DNA from: Kofleriaceae bacterium
Lineage (GTDB): Bacteria; Myxococcota_A; Polyangia; Haliangiales; Haliangiaceae
DNA length: 64,000 nucleotides
NCBI GenBank assembly: GCA_018058095.1
Contig: JAGPCO010000011.1
Coordinates: forward strand, 27,336-91,335
Direction of reading: 5' to 3'
The translations under genes were made by a program, and so were the position numbers. Below the pieces are notes generated by a model. It made no database searches. It was not told the origin of the DNA and was given only the letters and a program-made list of their open reading frames with translations. Of the stretch, positions 8,907 through 17,808 are shown piece after piece (position 1 is the stretch's first letter; the number at the start of each line of letters is the position of its first letter).

Positions 8907-9227
8907 TCAGTCGGGCAGCCCGGCCCGGGTGTCCTCGGCGGTGCGGACCTGCGCCGCCGGCGCGTACGGGTCGGGCCCGCCGATCGGCGCCGCGGTCGGC
9001 GACCAGGTGCGGATGCCGCCGGGCGGCGTCGGCAGCTCGCCGGGCGGCATCGCCGGCGCCGGGCTGGGCGCCGCCAGCGCCGGCCCCGCAGGCGCGCCGC
9101 CGCGGCCGGCACCAGCCTCGACCGTGGCCGTGGCCGCGGCGGAGGGTTCCGGCGCGGTCGTGACCTCACGCCACAGCCAGCCCAGGGCGAGCAGGACCAC
9201 CGTGGCACAGACGAGCAGCGCCTTCAC
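8907..9227 (-). CDS. Small membrane-anchored Pro/Ala-rich protein coupled to the RHS gene
   Basis: The product is 106 aa. The GTG start (9227-9225) overlaps the TGA of the RHS gene in a GTGA arrangement, so translation is likely coupled. Residues 1-19 form a hydrophobic segment (KALLVCATVVLLALGWLW), and the remainder is an extracytoplasmic Pro/Ala/Gly-rich tail of low complexity. No family is recognised. Genes directly downstream of RHS genes often encode immunity proteins, but this one lacks a folded domain. An anchoring, secretion or assembly role for the RHS product is at least as likely. Function is inference from position only. Confidence 0.65.
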   Translation of the reverse strand: MKALLVCATVVLLALGWLWREVTTAPEPSAAATATVEAGAGRGGAPAGPALAAPSPAPAMPPGELPTPPGGIRTWSPTAAPIGGPDPYAPAAQVRTAEDTRAGLPD

Positions 9228-12200
9228 GACGACAGGTCCTCGCGGAAGATGAACAGGGGCGCCAGCGCGTCGATGCCCACCCCGTTCGGGATCTCGGACG
9301 GCGAGATGGGCGTGAGGACGCCATCGCTGCCGTATCGATAGGTCGAGGGACCATCGCCCTCGAGGTACTGCGGCGCGAGCTTGCGGCCCTGCTCCGACTC
9401 GGGCGTGTCGGTCCAGAACAGGTCGACCGTGCGGGCCCCGTACGGCGCGGCCGTCGACGCTGCCCCGGCCCCGGAGGCTCCCCGCCGCTCGTCGATGTAG
9501 GCGAGCGCATCGGCCAGGCTCTCGAAGGGCGCGCCCAGATACGCGCCGGATCCGTACAGCCGGCCAGCCTTGCTCTTGAACGCCCACCTCGCCTCATCGG
9601 TGCCGCCGCTCGACATGGCCGGCTGATCGTAGAACGAGCGCGAGTACAGGCGGGGCGCGGTCAGCACGGCGTCGCCTCCGCGCCGAGTCCACTCGACCGA
9701 CTCGGAGGTGCCGCGCCGGACCTTGATGCCGAGCGGGCCCTCGTCCTCCTGCTCGGCATCCTCGTCGGGCCGGGCCGCCTCGTCGTCGTCGTCCTCCTCC
9801 TTGCCCTGGAAGCCGGTCGGGTCGGACACCCGGATCGGGTTGTTGTAGGCGTAGCTGTAGCGGTTGAGGGTCTGTGGCCGCGCCGGATCGGGGTCGTCGG
9901 ACGGATCGGGCTGGGTGAACTGCCCGTGCGCCGGGTCCATCATACGCGCGCCCATGTGGTAGAGGCCGGACGGGTCGAGGCGCTGCCCGGCCAGGCCGAA
10001 CGGATCGGCCAGGCCGGTGGCGGAGGCGAGCTGGCCGAACGCGAAGGTCAGCTTGCGGCCGGCCACGGCGCCGGCGTCGGCGGTGAGCGACCGGACCGTG
10101 CCGAGCGAGTCGGCGTGGTAGTAGGTCACCACGCCGCCCGCGTCGCGCCGCGCCACCCGCTCGCCGCCGAGGTGGTAGTAGCGCAGCGAGGCCGCGCCGT
10201 CGCGCTCGAACAGGTCGCGCACGAAGACCCGGGGGCCGGCCCGGACCCGGGTGCCCTCGGCGTCGTAGGCGTAGCTGGTGGTGCCGTCGGCGGTCATCCG
10301 GTTGCTGGCGTCGAACAGCGCGTCGACGCCGCCACCGAGGCCGAGCCGGTTGCCATTGCCGTCGTAGCGCACCGCCACGCCGTCGATCGTGGCCGGGGCG
10401 TGGGCCGGGCCCAGGCCCACGGCCGGATAGGCATACGCGGTGGTGGCGGCGCCGCGGCGAGCGGTCAGCCGGTTGCCGGTGGCGTCGTAGGTGAACGCCT
10501 CGTCGAGGGTGTTGTCGACGGTGTTGTCGGCGCCGAGCAGCCGGCCGAGGGCGTCGTAGCTGAACGCCCAGGCGTCGCGCGCCTCGGTCGTGCTGGTGCG
10601 GCCGCGCACGTCGCCCGACAGGGCGCGGGTGACGGCGAACTGATCGCGGGTGGTGGCGCCGGTGGTCACGGTCTGTGACAGCAACCAGCCGCGCGCCGCC
10701 GAGTAGGTGCGCGCCACGCTGGCGCCGTTGCCGTAGGTGGCGGCGGTCACGTTACGCCAGGCGTCGTAGCTGATGCCGCCGACGTACGCGCCGACGGCGC
10801 TGGTGCGCCCGGCGGCGTCGTAGCTCATCGCCACCCGCTCGCGCACACCGCCGACGTCCGGGTACTGGATGGCGGCGATGCGGCCGACCGCGTCGTACTC
10901 CCAGTCGAGCCGGTAGGTCGAGCTGCCGATCGTCTTGAGCTCGGTCCGCAGCCGGCCGGCCGGGTCGTAGTCGCGGTGGGTCGCGCCGCTCGGGTCGGTG
11001 AAGTGGGTCATGCGACCGACGTTGGCGTAGCCGGGTGCTGCCTGGTCGTAGGTGAAGGAGGCAAGGATCGCCGCGCCGGCCCGCCGCACCAGCGGGCGAC
11101 CGAGCGCGTCGTAGGTCGAGTCGATCACCACGCCGCGGGCGTCGGTCCGGCTGACCAGCCGGCCGGCGTCGTCGTAGCCGTACAGCCAGCGGCCGAGGTC
11201 GGCGTCACGCGCCTCGGTGCGGCGTCCGAGCGGATCGAACACCGACGTGCTGACGTTGCCACGGGCATCGGTGATGGCGACGCGGCGGCCGAGGAGGTCG
11301 TAGCTGATGTTGGTGGTCAGGCCGGCGCCGACGCGCTCGACCGTGCGCACCAGCTGGCCGTAGCCATCGAAGAACCGGTCGGTCACCAGGCCACGCGAGT
11401 CGGTGGTCGTGGTGCTCCAGTTGCCATACGAGGTGACGTTGGTCGAGCCGTCGGGCCCGGTCACGGTGACTGGGCGGTGGACGACATCCCACGTCGTCGT
11501 GGTCCACACCGGCGTCGCCCCGGTCAGGTACGGCGCGCTGCGGCTCCCGACCAGGCCGCGCAGGTTGTAGGTGGTGTCGGTGGTGATCCCGCCCTCGGCG
11601 ACGACGCGGACGACCCGGCCCAGCCCATCGAGGTAGGTCCGGGTCCACAGGCCGTCGGCGCTGCCATCGGCGATGGAGGTCGTCACGTACTGCGCGGTCG
11701 GGTTGCCCCAGCTGGTGAAGCTGGCCGAGGCGACGCCACCATCGGGCGTGATCCGCTGCACCAGCCGGCCCAGGGCGTCGTAGCTGTGCCGGGTGAGGCC
11801 GCCGTTGCCGTCGGTGAGGGTCGCCAGCCGGCCGAGGGTGTCGTAGCCGCGGGTCTCGACCTGGCCGAGGGCGTTGCTGGTGGACACCAGCCGGTGCCGC
11901 AGGTCGTACGCCATGGCCGTCGTGTTGCCGACCGGGTCGGTCCGGGTCAGCTCGTTGCCGGCCGCGTCGTAGGTCGAGCGCTCGACCACGTAGCTGGTGC
12001 CGCCGCGCCAGCGCGACCGGCTGGTGACGAGTCCACGCACCGGCGCCGTGGTGTGGTCGACCGCGCCGTCGTAGGCCAGCCGGGTCTCGGCCAGCATCGT
12101 CCCGGTGGCGACGCCGGCGCCGGCGCGGGTCACCTGGGTCGCGTCGAGCTGGGTCAGGTACGCGGTGGGGTTCACGACCTGGGTGTGGAACGTGGTCCGC

Positions 12201-14950
12201 TCGTCGCCGGCGATGCCGTCGTCGCCGTACTCGATCTCCGCGGTCACGGCGCCGTAGGTGTTGTAGGTCCAGCCTCGGCTCGACGCCTTGCAGGTCGGCT
12301 GGCCATTACACTCGTACTGGTAGCGGCGCACGGGCAGGGACACCAGCGGCGTGGTGGTGCCGTTGCCGCTGCGCACGTACGTGGTGGTCTGGTACTGGAC
12401 GAGGGTGCCGTTGGCCTTCTCGTGGCGACGGCTCGCCAGCGTGCCGTCGGGGTCGGCCACGTGCTGGGTGTAGGCCAGGGCCTGGTAGGCCCCGCCGCCG
12501 TCGCGGATGCGGGCGGTCGCGAAGCCGAAGAAGCGGCGCTCGGCCGGCACGTACAGGCCGCCCGTGTAGCTGTAGGTCGTGGTCGCGACCTGGCCGCGGC
12601 CGTCGATGAGCTGGGTGGAGGCCAGCACCGGGAACGCGAACGGCAGGTAGCCGTTGGCGAAGGCCGACGACAGCGTGTAGCCGAAGCCCACGCTGCCGCC
12701 GGTCGGCAGGGCCGCGCTCGCCAGCAGGCCACCACGGCCGGCCGATGGGTGGATCGTGCCCAGGCGCCAGGACCCGGCGGCCACGGCCGAGGTGATCACC
12801 GAGAACCGGCCATCGCCATCGACGTCGGCGGCCAGGACCTGGCTGTCGTACGACGGCCCGGTCGCCATCGTGCTGATGGAGTTGGCGGTGAAGGCGCCGT
12901 CGCCACGGCCATAGTTGACCAGCACGGACACGCTGGTGTTGTTGCCCTTGGCGGCGACGCGGTCGACGAAGCCGTCGCCGTTGTAGTCGACGAACGTCGC
13001 CGTGAAGTAGCCGATGCCCGCCCCGGCGCCGGACCAGCCGGTCGAGCTGATCTGGCCACCGAACAAGCCATTGCCATGGCCGAGGTTGGTGACGATCGAC
13101 ACGTCGCTGTCGCAGTCGCTGCAGATGGCGCCGGTGACGCTGTACGCCCGGTCACCGACCAGGTCGGCCAGCCCGTCTCCGTTGACGTCGACCAGCGCAT
13201 CGCCGCTGTACGAGTCGGAGGTGGAGGAGGCGCTCAGGGTCGACGAGGCCGCGCCGGCGAACGCCCCGCCGCCGGTCGACAGGTAGGTGTGGGCGCGGGC
13301 CAGGTCGTTGCCGTTCACCGGCGACCCTCGATGCACCACGACCAGGTCGTCGTCGCCGTCGCCGTCGACGTCGCCGGCGTGGACCTTGAGGCTGGCGAAG
13401 CTGGTCTGGGTGTTGGGGTGGGTCAACGTGCGGTTGGTGGCCGAGCCGAGTCCGCTGCCAGTCGACAGCGCGATCAGCGCGTTCATGGCCGCGTACTGGC
13501 CGTTGAGCTTGGGCGCGCGCACCATCACCAGGTCGTCCCGGCCGTTGCCGTCGAAGTCGCCGACGAGGACCTCGTCGAATTCGCCGCTGAGGCCTTCGCT
13601 GCTGATGCGCTGGCGCGTCGGGAACGTGAAGTTGCCGGTCGCGGTGCCGAGCGCGAGCTGGACGTCGACGAACCCGACCGGGGCGCGGCCACAACACGCG
13701 TAGGTCGACGATCGACGGATCATCACCACGTCGGCGCGGCCATCGCCGTTGACGTCGCCGCCGCGGATGTCCTCGTACCAGCCGATCTCCGGGTTGGAGC
13801 TGGTGTTCGATCGCATCGCGGCCCCCTCGAACGCGCCGTCGGCACGGCCGCGCTGGACCAGCAGCTCGACGCTGCCGGTGGTGCCCGAGGTGCCGCCCGA
13901 GCTGTACGCATGGACGGCGATGGCGTCGCTGCGACCATCGCCGTTGACGTCACCGACCAGCACCACGTCGTCCTTGAGGCCGACGGCGGGGCTCAAGGAC
14001 TGGTGCCACGCCCGGTGCGAGGTCTGCGGGTCACTGGTGTACCCGAGCGAGGTCGCCGGCATCGCGGTGCCGCCGGTGATCGCCCCGGCCGCGTTGAACG
14101 TGGCGTCGCCGCCGTACTCCTGCACGCTGGTGAGCAGCGAGCGGCCGACCGGCGTCGGCCCGATGAGGCCCCCGGCCTGCGGCAGCGCGGCCAGGGTGTA
14201 GGCGAGGCGGTAGGCCCGGTCGAGCGCGCCGTCGGTGCGGATGGCGACGGCGACCAGCTGGCGGTCGACCACGCGCGTGCCGTTGCCGATGGCCACGGTG
14301 AACGGGTCGGGCCGGCCCTGGTACGACAGGGTGATGACCGTGCCGTTGTAGCTGATCGACGTCAGGTAGGTCGTGCCGGCGAAGACCGCGTAGCCGTAGC
14401 TGACCGCGTTGCCGGACGGGTCGGTGCGCGAGGTCAGGACCGCGACCGGCTCGGCCAGGGTCGTGTAGCGCGACACCACGCCGGTCGGCGAGGTCACGGT
14501 CCAGGCAGTGCCGGCCTTGCTGATGCGGGCGAAGCTCTCGCGCCGGGTGGCGTGGGTGCCGCCGGTGGTGCAGCTGGGCGAGGTGTTGCCGGCGGCGCAC
14601 GCCAGCAGCGGCTCGCCGTCGAGCAGGTAGGTGTCGGCCGCGCCGTAGGTCGGGGCGCCGCGGGTCGGCGACACCCGCTCGATGATCGACGTACCCTCGA
14701 GCGTCACGCCGAAGCCGAGCGTGCCGAGGCGGGCCGACGACGCGTAGGCGAGCGCCAGCGCCGGCTCGAGGCCGTGCCAGGCCGGCACGTCGAGCTCGAC
14801 CCGATGCTGGGCGGCGCCGACGAACGGCCGGGCCGGCACCAGGGTCACGGGCGGTGGCACCGCGTCGATCGATTCCTGGGCGGCGGCGGGGGCGGGGGCG
14901 GTGATGAGGAGCAGCAGCGCCAGGGCAGACGCAGCGAGCGGTCGATTCAT
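9224..14950 (-). CDS. Giant SpvB/FG-GAP/RHS-repeat secreted protein
   Basis: This 1908-aa protein has a signal peptide (ALALLLLITAPAPAAAQ). It has a SpvB/TcB-like N-terminal region (about 30-300, with LEPALALAYASS and LEGTSIIERVSP). About seven FG-GAP/VCBS repeats with DVNGDGRSD-type Ca-binding loops follow (about 330-715), then a TcdB-middle-like section (about 735-900), many YD/RHS repeats (about 960-1590) and an RHS core ending at DPTG (1710-1713). After the core, 195 residues form a variable C-terminus beginning with an acidic stretch (KEEDDDDEAARPDEDAEQED); I do not recognise it as a known toxin. Such proteins form shells that encapsulate a C-terminal effector. It is translationally coupled to the small membrane protein downstream, and a TetR gene lies upstream on the same strand. 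Confidence 0.92.
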   Translation of the reverse strand: MNRPLAASALALLLLITAPAPAAAQESIDAVPPPVTLVPARPFVGAAQHRVELDVPAWHGLEPALALAYASSARLGTLGFGVTLEGTSIIERVSPTRGAPTYGAADTYLLDGEPLLACAAGNTSPSCTTGGTHATRRESFARISKAGTAWTVTSPTGVVSRYTTLAEPVAVLTSRTDPSGNAVSYGYAVFAGTTYLTSISYNGTVITLSYQGRPDPFTVAIGNGTRVVDRQLVAVAIRTDGALDRAYRLAYTLAALPQAGGLIGPTPVGRSLLTSVQEYGGDATFNAAGAITGGTAMPATSLGYTSDPQTSHRAWHQSLSPAVGLKDDVVLVGDVNGDGRSDAIAVHAYSSGGTSGTTGSVELLVQRGRADGAFEGAAMRSNTSSNPEIGWYEDIRGGDVNGDGRADVVMIRRSSTYACCGRAPVGFVDVQLALGTATGNFTFPTRQRISSEGLSGEFDEVLVGDFDGNGRDDLVMVRAPKLNGQYAAMNALIALSTGSGLGSATNRTLTHPNTQTSFASLKVHAGDVDGDGDDDLVVVHRGSPVNGNDLARAHTYLSTGGGAFAGAASSTLSASSTSDSYSGDALVDVNGDGLADLVGDRAYSVTGAICSDCDSDVSIVTNLGHGNGLFGGQISSTGWSGAGAGIGYFTATFVDYNGDGFVDRVAAKGNNTSVSVLVNYGRGDGAFTANSISTMATGPSYDSQVLAADVDGDGRFSVITSAVAAGSWRLGTIHPSAGRGGLLASAALPTGGSVGFGYTLSSAFANGYLPFAFPVLASTQLIDGRGQVATTTYSYTGGLYVPAERRFFGFATARIRDGGGAYQALAYTQHVADPDGTLASRRHEKANGTLVQYQTTTYVRSGNGTTTPLVSLPVRRYQYECNGQPTCKASSRGWTYNTYGAVTAEIEYGDDGIAGDERTTFHTQVVNPTAYLTQLDATQVTRAGAGVATGTMLAETRLAYDGAVDHTTAPVRGLVTSRSRWRGGTSYVVERSTYDAAGNELTRTDPVGNTTAMAYDLRHRLVSTSNALGQVETRGYDTLGRLATLTDGNGGLTRHSYDALGRLVQRITPDGGVASASFTSWGNPTAQYVTTSIADGSADGLWTRTYLDGLGRVVRVVAEGGITTDTTYNLRGLVGSRSAPYLTGATPVWTTTTWDVVHRPVTVTGPDGSTNVTSYGNWSTTTTDSRGLVTDRFFDGYGQLVRTVERVGAGLTTNISYDLLGRRVAITDARGNVSTSVFDPLGRRTEARDADLGRWLYGYDDAGRLVSRTDARGVVIDSTYDALGRPLVRRAGAAILASFTYDQAAPGYANVGRMTHFTDPSGATHRDYDPAGRLRTELKTIGSSTYRLDWEYDAVGRIAAIQYPDVGGVRERVAMSYDAAGRTSAVGAYVGGISYDAWRNVTAATYGNGASVARTYSAARGWLLSQTVTTGATTRDQFAVTRALSGDVRGRTSTTEARDAWAFSYDALGRLLGADNTVDNTLDEAFTYDATGNRLTARRGAATTAYAYPAVGLGPAHAPATIDGVAVRYDGNGNRLGLGGGVDALFDASNRMTADGTTSYAYDAEGTRVRAGPRVFVRDLFERDGAASLRYYHLGGERVARRDAGGVVTYYHADSLGTVRSLTADAGAVAGRKLTFAFGQLASATGLADPFGLAGQRLDPSGLYHMGARMMDPAHGQFTQPDPSDDPDPARPQTLNRYSYAYNNPIRVSDPTGFQGKEEDDDDEAARPDEDAEQEDEGPLGIKVRRGTSESVEWTRRGGDAVLTAPRLYSRSFYDQPAMSSGGTDEARWAFKSKAGRLYGSGAYLGAPFESLADALAYIDERRGASGAGAASTAAPYGARTVDLFWTDTPESEQGRKLAPQYLEGDGPSTYRYGSDGVLTPISPSEIPNGVGIDALAPLFIFREDLSS

Positions 14951-15126
14951 GCGACGACCTTGCCTGCGCCGCGTGCGATCGCTCAACTCCGCTCTCGGGT
15001 GGCGCAACGCCACGCCGCCGCTCCGATTTTCTCGGATCCAGAGAGCAACGACTCCGCTCGCGCGCCCGCGGCCAGCCGAGACCGGACCGAGCGAAGCCGA
15101 TCGCCGAAGGCGGCCACCGACCTCCT
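14951..15126. promoter_or_regulatory. Leader region of the RHS gene with two small inverted repeats
   Basis: This 176-bp gap separates the TetR gene stop from the RHS start. It contains a perfect GTGGCG-CAA-CGCCAC repeat (14999-15013) and a TCCGA-N5-TCGGA repeat (15022-15036). Either could be a binding site for the adjacent TetR-type repressor, whose operators are usually palindromic. There is no direct evidence that they are bound. Confidence 0.3.
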
Positions 15127-15729
15127 CTACGTGGGCGGCTCGCCCAGGCCCAGGGTCAGCGTCACGCAGCGGGTCACCTGCTGGATCATCCGCTCCTCGG
15201 GCGGGCCCAGATCGGGGAACAGCAGCGACACCAGGACCGCGCCGCGCACGGCGGCGAAGGCCACGAACACGCGGTCCTCGATGTCGGGCCCGCACGCAGT
15301 CCAGCGTCGCTGCAGGTAGCCGACGACGTCGCGCAGGATGTCGCGGTAGGCGGCCTCGGCCGAGTCACGCGACCACTCGAGCGGCACGCCGAAATTGAGG
15401 CGGCGTCGGTGCTCGACCGGGAGCTTGGGCTCGGTGATCACCACCCGGCACACCTGCACCACCGTCTCGGCCACCGACAGGTCCGTGCGCTCGAGCAGGT
15501 CGCGCACCTGCCGCACCAGCGTGCGGTACATCTCGCGCGAGACCTCGGCGAACAGCGCCGCCGTGGTCGGGAAGTAGCGGTGCAGCGAGGCCAGCCCGAC
15601 CCCGGCGCGCTCGGCGATGCGTGCCAGCGGCGTGTCGGGACCCAGCTCGATCGCCGCGGCGATGACCGCCAGCACGATCTCCTGCGAGTCGGAGCGCCTC
15701 GGCGCAGGTTCGGGTGGCTTCTTGAGCAT
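15127..15729 (-). CDS. TetR/AcrR family transcriptional regulator
   Basis: The product is 200 aa. Residues ~18-65 form the TetR helix-turn-helix (PLARIAERAGVGLASLHRYFPTTAALFAEV). The remainder is a helical ligand/dimerisation domain. It lies directly upstream of, and in the same direction as, the RHS gene, making that gene a plausible target. There is a TACCGT sequence 16 nt before the ATG. Ligand and true regulon are unknown. Confidence 0.88.
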   Translation of the reverse strand: MLKKPPEPAPRRSDSQEIVLAVIAAAIELGPDTPLARIAERAGVGLASLHRYFPTTAALFAEVSREMYRTLVRQVRDLLERTDLSVAETVVQVCRVVITEPKLPVEHRRRLNFGVPLEWSRDSAEAAYRDILRDVVGYLQRRWTACGPDIEDRVFVAFAAVRGAVLVSLLFPDLGPPEERMIQQVTRCVTLTLGLGEPPT

Positions 15730-15794
15730 CGGCGGTGGAGCGTCGACGGTACCACGCAGGGGCGCCGCGTCTGCCGCAGGTCAGCCCCTCGCGC

Positions 15795-16202
15795 TCACCG
15801 CGCCCACACCGCGACGGCCATGCCCAGCCCGCACACCAGCACGACCGCGCTCACGATCACCAGCACCAGCGTGGCCTGGTACAGCTCGCGCGTGGTCGCC
15901 AGCTGCGCCTGCGCCGGCGCGCCGACGGGGTAGAGCACGCCGACCGGCGTCCCCACCGGCGGAGTCTGCTGGTTGCGGCCCAGGCGAGACACCACCTCCC
16001 AGCGCTGGCCGTCGACGTCGAACGCCACCACCGCGTGGTAGCCAGGCCGCCCCTGCGCCGACAGCCGCAGCTCGTGCCGGACCAGCGTGCCGTCGGCCCG
16101 GCGCGCGCCGGCCACGAACCGGCGCTTGAGCATCCACGCCGCGGCGCCGGCGACAGCGAGCAGGCCGGCCGCCGCGAGCTGGGCGATGATCATCACGTCC
16201 AT
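15795..16202 (-). CDS. DUF3592-type membrane protein
   Basis: The product is 135 aa with a transmembrane helix at about residues 4-22 and another at about 108-132. Between them is a beta-rich domain (YHAVVAFDVDGQRWEVVSR ... VGTPVGVLYPVGAP), the pattern of DUF3592 proteins, whose role is unknown. A TAGCAT box (16209-16214) lies 6 nt upstream of the ATG, consistent with a leaderless transcript. Confidence 0.75.
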   Translation of the reverse strand: MDVMIIAQLAAAGLLAVAGAAAWMLKRRFVAGARRADGTLVRHELRLSAQGRPGYHAVVAFDVDGQRWEVVSRLGRNQQTPPVGTPVGVLYPVGAPAQAQLATTRELYQATLVLVIVSAVVLVCGLGMAVAVWAR

Positions 16203-16284
16203 CGGTCGATGCTACGCCGGCCGCGGCCGCCGCGGTGGGCGCAGGTCGTCCGCCCGCGCCGGCGCTCGGGCGGCGCCGGCCACG

Positions 16285-17175
16285 TCACCGTCGGTTGCGC
16301 GACCGCTTCACCTTCGCGCGTTTCCTGGTCGCCGGCTTGCCGGTCGCGGGCTTCTTCCTGGTCGCGGGCTTCTTCCTGGTCGCGGGCTTCTTCTTGCTGG
16401 TCGCGGGCTTCTTGCTGGCCGCGGGCTTCTTGCTGGTCGCGGGCTTCTTGCTGGTCGCGGCCTTCTTGCTGGTCGCGGCCTTCTTGCTGGTCGCGGGCTT
16501 CTTGCTGGTCGCGGCCTTCCTGGGCGCCGGCTTCCTGGCCGGGGGCGCGGCGCTCTGCGTCGAAGCCGCACTCGCCGCGCCGGGCAGGCGCAGGCGCCTG
16601 TCGACGAAGGTCAGGCCGGGCCGGCCGAGGCGCTCGAACCAGGCCGGCAGCTCGGGCGCCAGCAGGGCGGCGGTCATGGTCTCGAGCCACTGCGTCAGCG
16701 ACTCGAAGTCGGGGCGGGTGTCTGGCTCCTCCCACGCGCCGGTCGCCAGCACCCGCGCCCGCGGCTCGTCCTGGTGGTGGTAGTAGACCGGGTACTCGCC
16801 GTCGGCGCCCGGCGCGCTCACGTCGAAGCACCACACCGCCTCATGGCCGGCCTCGGCGAAGCCGACCAGGTGGTTGGTCGACAGGTACACCCCGGGGTCG
16901 CGCGACACGCCGTCGGGCAGGTGCACCAGGTCGGCGTTGGCCGCGGTGCGCTCGTCGCCGACGAGGAGCGCGAAGCCGGCCATCGACCCGGTCGCCATCA
17001 CCTCGCGCCGGGCCCGGCGCAGGCCGCTGGCAGCCAGCGCGTGATACGACGGCGGCGGCGTCCACTCGAGGTCGCCGAAGTGCGGCTCGAGCGGCGGCTC
17101 GACCGGGTCCCAGGCCTCACCGCGGGTCGCGTGGGGTGACGCGAGCAGGCGCGCGAGCACGTCCGTGAGGTGCAT
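16285..17175 (-). CDS. SMI1/KNR4 (SUKH) domain protein with histone H1-like Lys-rich tail
   Basis: The product is 296 aa. Residues ~35-195 look like a SMI1/KNR4 (SUKH) domain: PPPSYHALAASGLRRA near the start, GVYLSTNHLVGFAEAGHE, then the Trp-rich VWCFDV, a PVYYHHQDEPRA strand and DFESLTQWLETM near the end. The last ~90 residues are about ten copies of a 6-aa unit of the form KKPATS/KKAATS/KKPATR, ending in a strongly basic tail, as in bacterial histone H1-like DNA/RNA-binding tails. SUKH proteins frequently serve as immunity proteins against contact-dependent toxins, and an RHS gene is 1.3 kb downstream. The Lys tail would favour nucleoid or nucleic acid binding. A TACAGT box ends 7 nt before the ATG. 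Confidence 0.75.
   Translation of the reverse strand: MHLTDVLARLLASPHATRGEAWDPVEPPLEPHFGDLEWTPPPSYHALAASGLRRARREVMATGSMAGFALLVGDERTAANADLVHLPDGVSRDPGVYLSTNHLVGFAEAGHEAVWCFDVSAPGADGEYPVYYHHQDEPRARVLATGAWEEPDTRPDFESLTQWLETMTAALLAPELPAWFERLGRPGLTFVDRRLRLPGAASAASTQSAAPPARKPAPRKAATSKKPATSKKAATSKKAATSKKPATSKKPAASKKPATSKKKPATRKKPATRKKPATGKPATRKRAKVKRSRNRR
16326..16516. repeat. 18-bp tandem repeat encoding the Lys-rich tail
   Basis: About ten imperfect copies of an 18-nt unit (GGTCGCGGGCTTCTTGCT on the plus strand) run in frame through the 3' part of the SUKH gene, each encoding six residues such as KKPATS. Unit number could vary between strains without a frameshift. One unit carries an extra codon (KKKPATR). 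Confidence 0.85.
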
Positions 17176-17227
17176 GCCGGAGACTGTACCGGATCTCGAG
17201 CGCGCCTTGCGCGAGGGTCGGTTCCGG

Positions 17228-17686
17228 TCACGCCCCCACCGGCGCCTGCACGGCGAGCAGCGTCCGGATCCGCGCCGCCGCGTCGTCGTCGAAGCCGGTC
17301 AGCGGGCTGACCCGCACGAAGCGCGCCGCCAGGGGGCCCATGTCGTAGCCGTCGTCGACGATGGCGACCGAGGACGCGGGCACCGCGTGCGCCGTCAACC
17401 ATGCCTCGATCTCGCGCCAGCGCTCGCGCCCGAGCACCGGCGTGGTCCCGACCAGCCGGCACGGCAACCCGGCCGCGGCCAGCTCACCCTGCAGGTGGGC
17501 CAGGTCGCGCCCGCGCCGCCAGTCCGAGCTCAGCACGACCACGGCGCCCGTCGCCTGCAGGACCTCGTTCGCCCGCCGCGCCAGGTCCGGCTCGACCCAG
17601 CTGCGCAGCCCAAGCGACACCTCCGGGCGGTAACCGGTCCGGTTGAGCACACCGTCGATGTCGAGGAACAGCACCCGCTCGGCCAC
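17228..17686 (-). CDS. HAD-superfamily hydrolase-like protein
   Basis: The product is 152 aa. It has HAD motif I (VLFLDIDGVLN, Asp at positions 9 and 11), a motif II-like VVLSSDWRR and motif IV IVDDGYDMG. This compact cap-less layout resembles the HAD domain of Swiss-Army-knife RNA repair proteins and related small phosphatases. It is probably a Mg-dependent phosphohydrolase of unknown substrate. The start is GTG at 17686, preceded by a G-rich segment that can serve as a ribosome-binding site. Confidence 0.75.
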   Translation of the reverse strand: MAERVLFLDIDGVLNRTGYRPEVSLGLRSWVEPDLARRANEVLQATGAVVVLSSDWRRGRDLAHLQGELAAAGLPCRLVGTTPVLGRERWREIEAWLTAHAVPASSVAIVDDGYDMGPLAARFVRVSPLTGFDDDAAARIRTLLAVQAPVGA

Positions 17687-17808
17687 ATGTCACCCCCGCC
17701 TCATCCTACCGCCGGCCGCCGCCATTGCCTCGCCCAACGTGATCGCCGCCGCGCGGCCGTACGCCACGTGCAGGCGCGCTGCGCCCGGCAGGCGGTATGG
17801 TCACGACC

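Noticed and set aside
10976..15319. A 1447-codon plus-strand open frame opposite the RHS gene
   Set aside because: The sequence is repetitive Val/Gly/Arg-rich text mirroring the antisense of YD and FG-GAP repeats, without start-site signals or homology.
16326..16516. Tandem 18-bp repeats as a possible CRISPR array
   Set aside because: There are no spacers; the units are contiguous, in frame and encode a Lys-rich tail.
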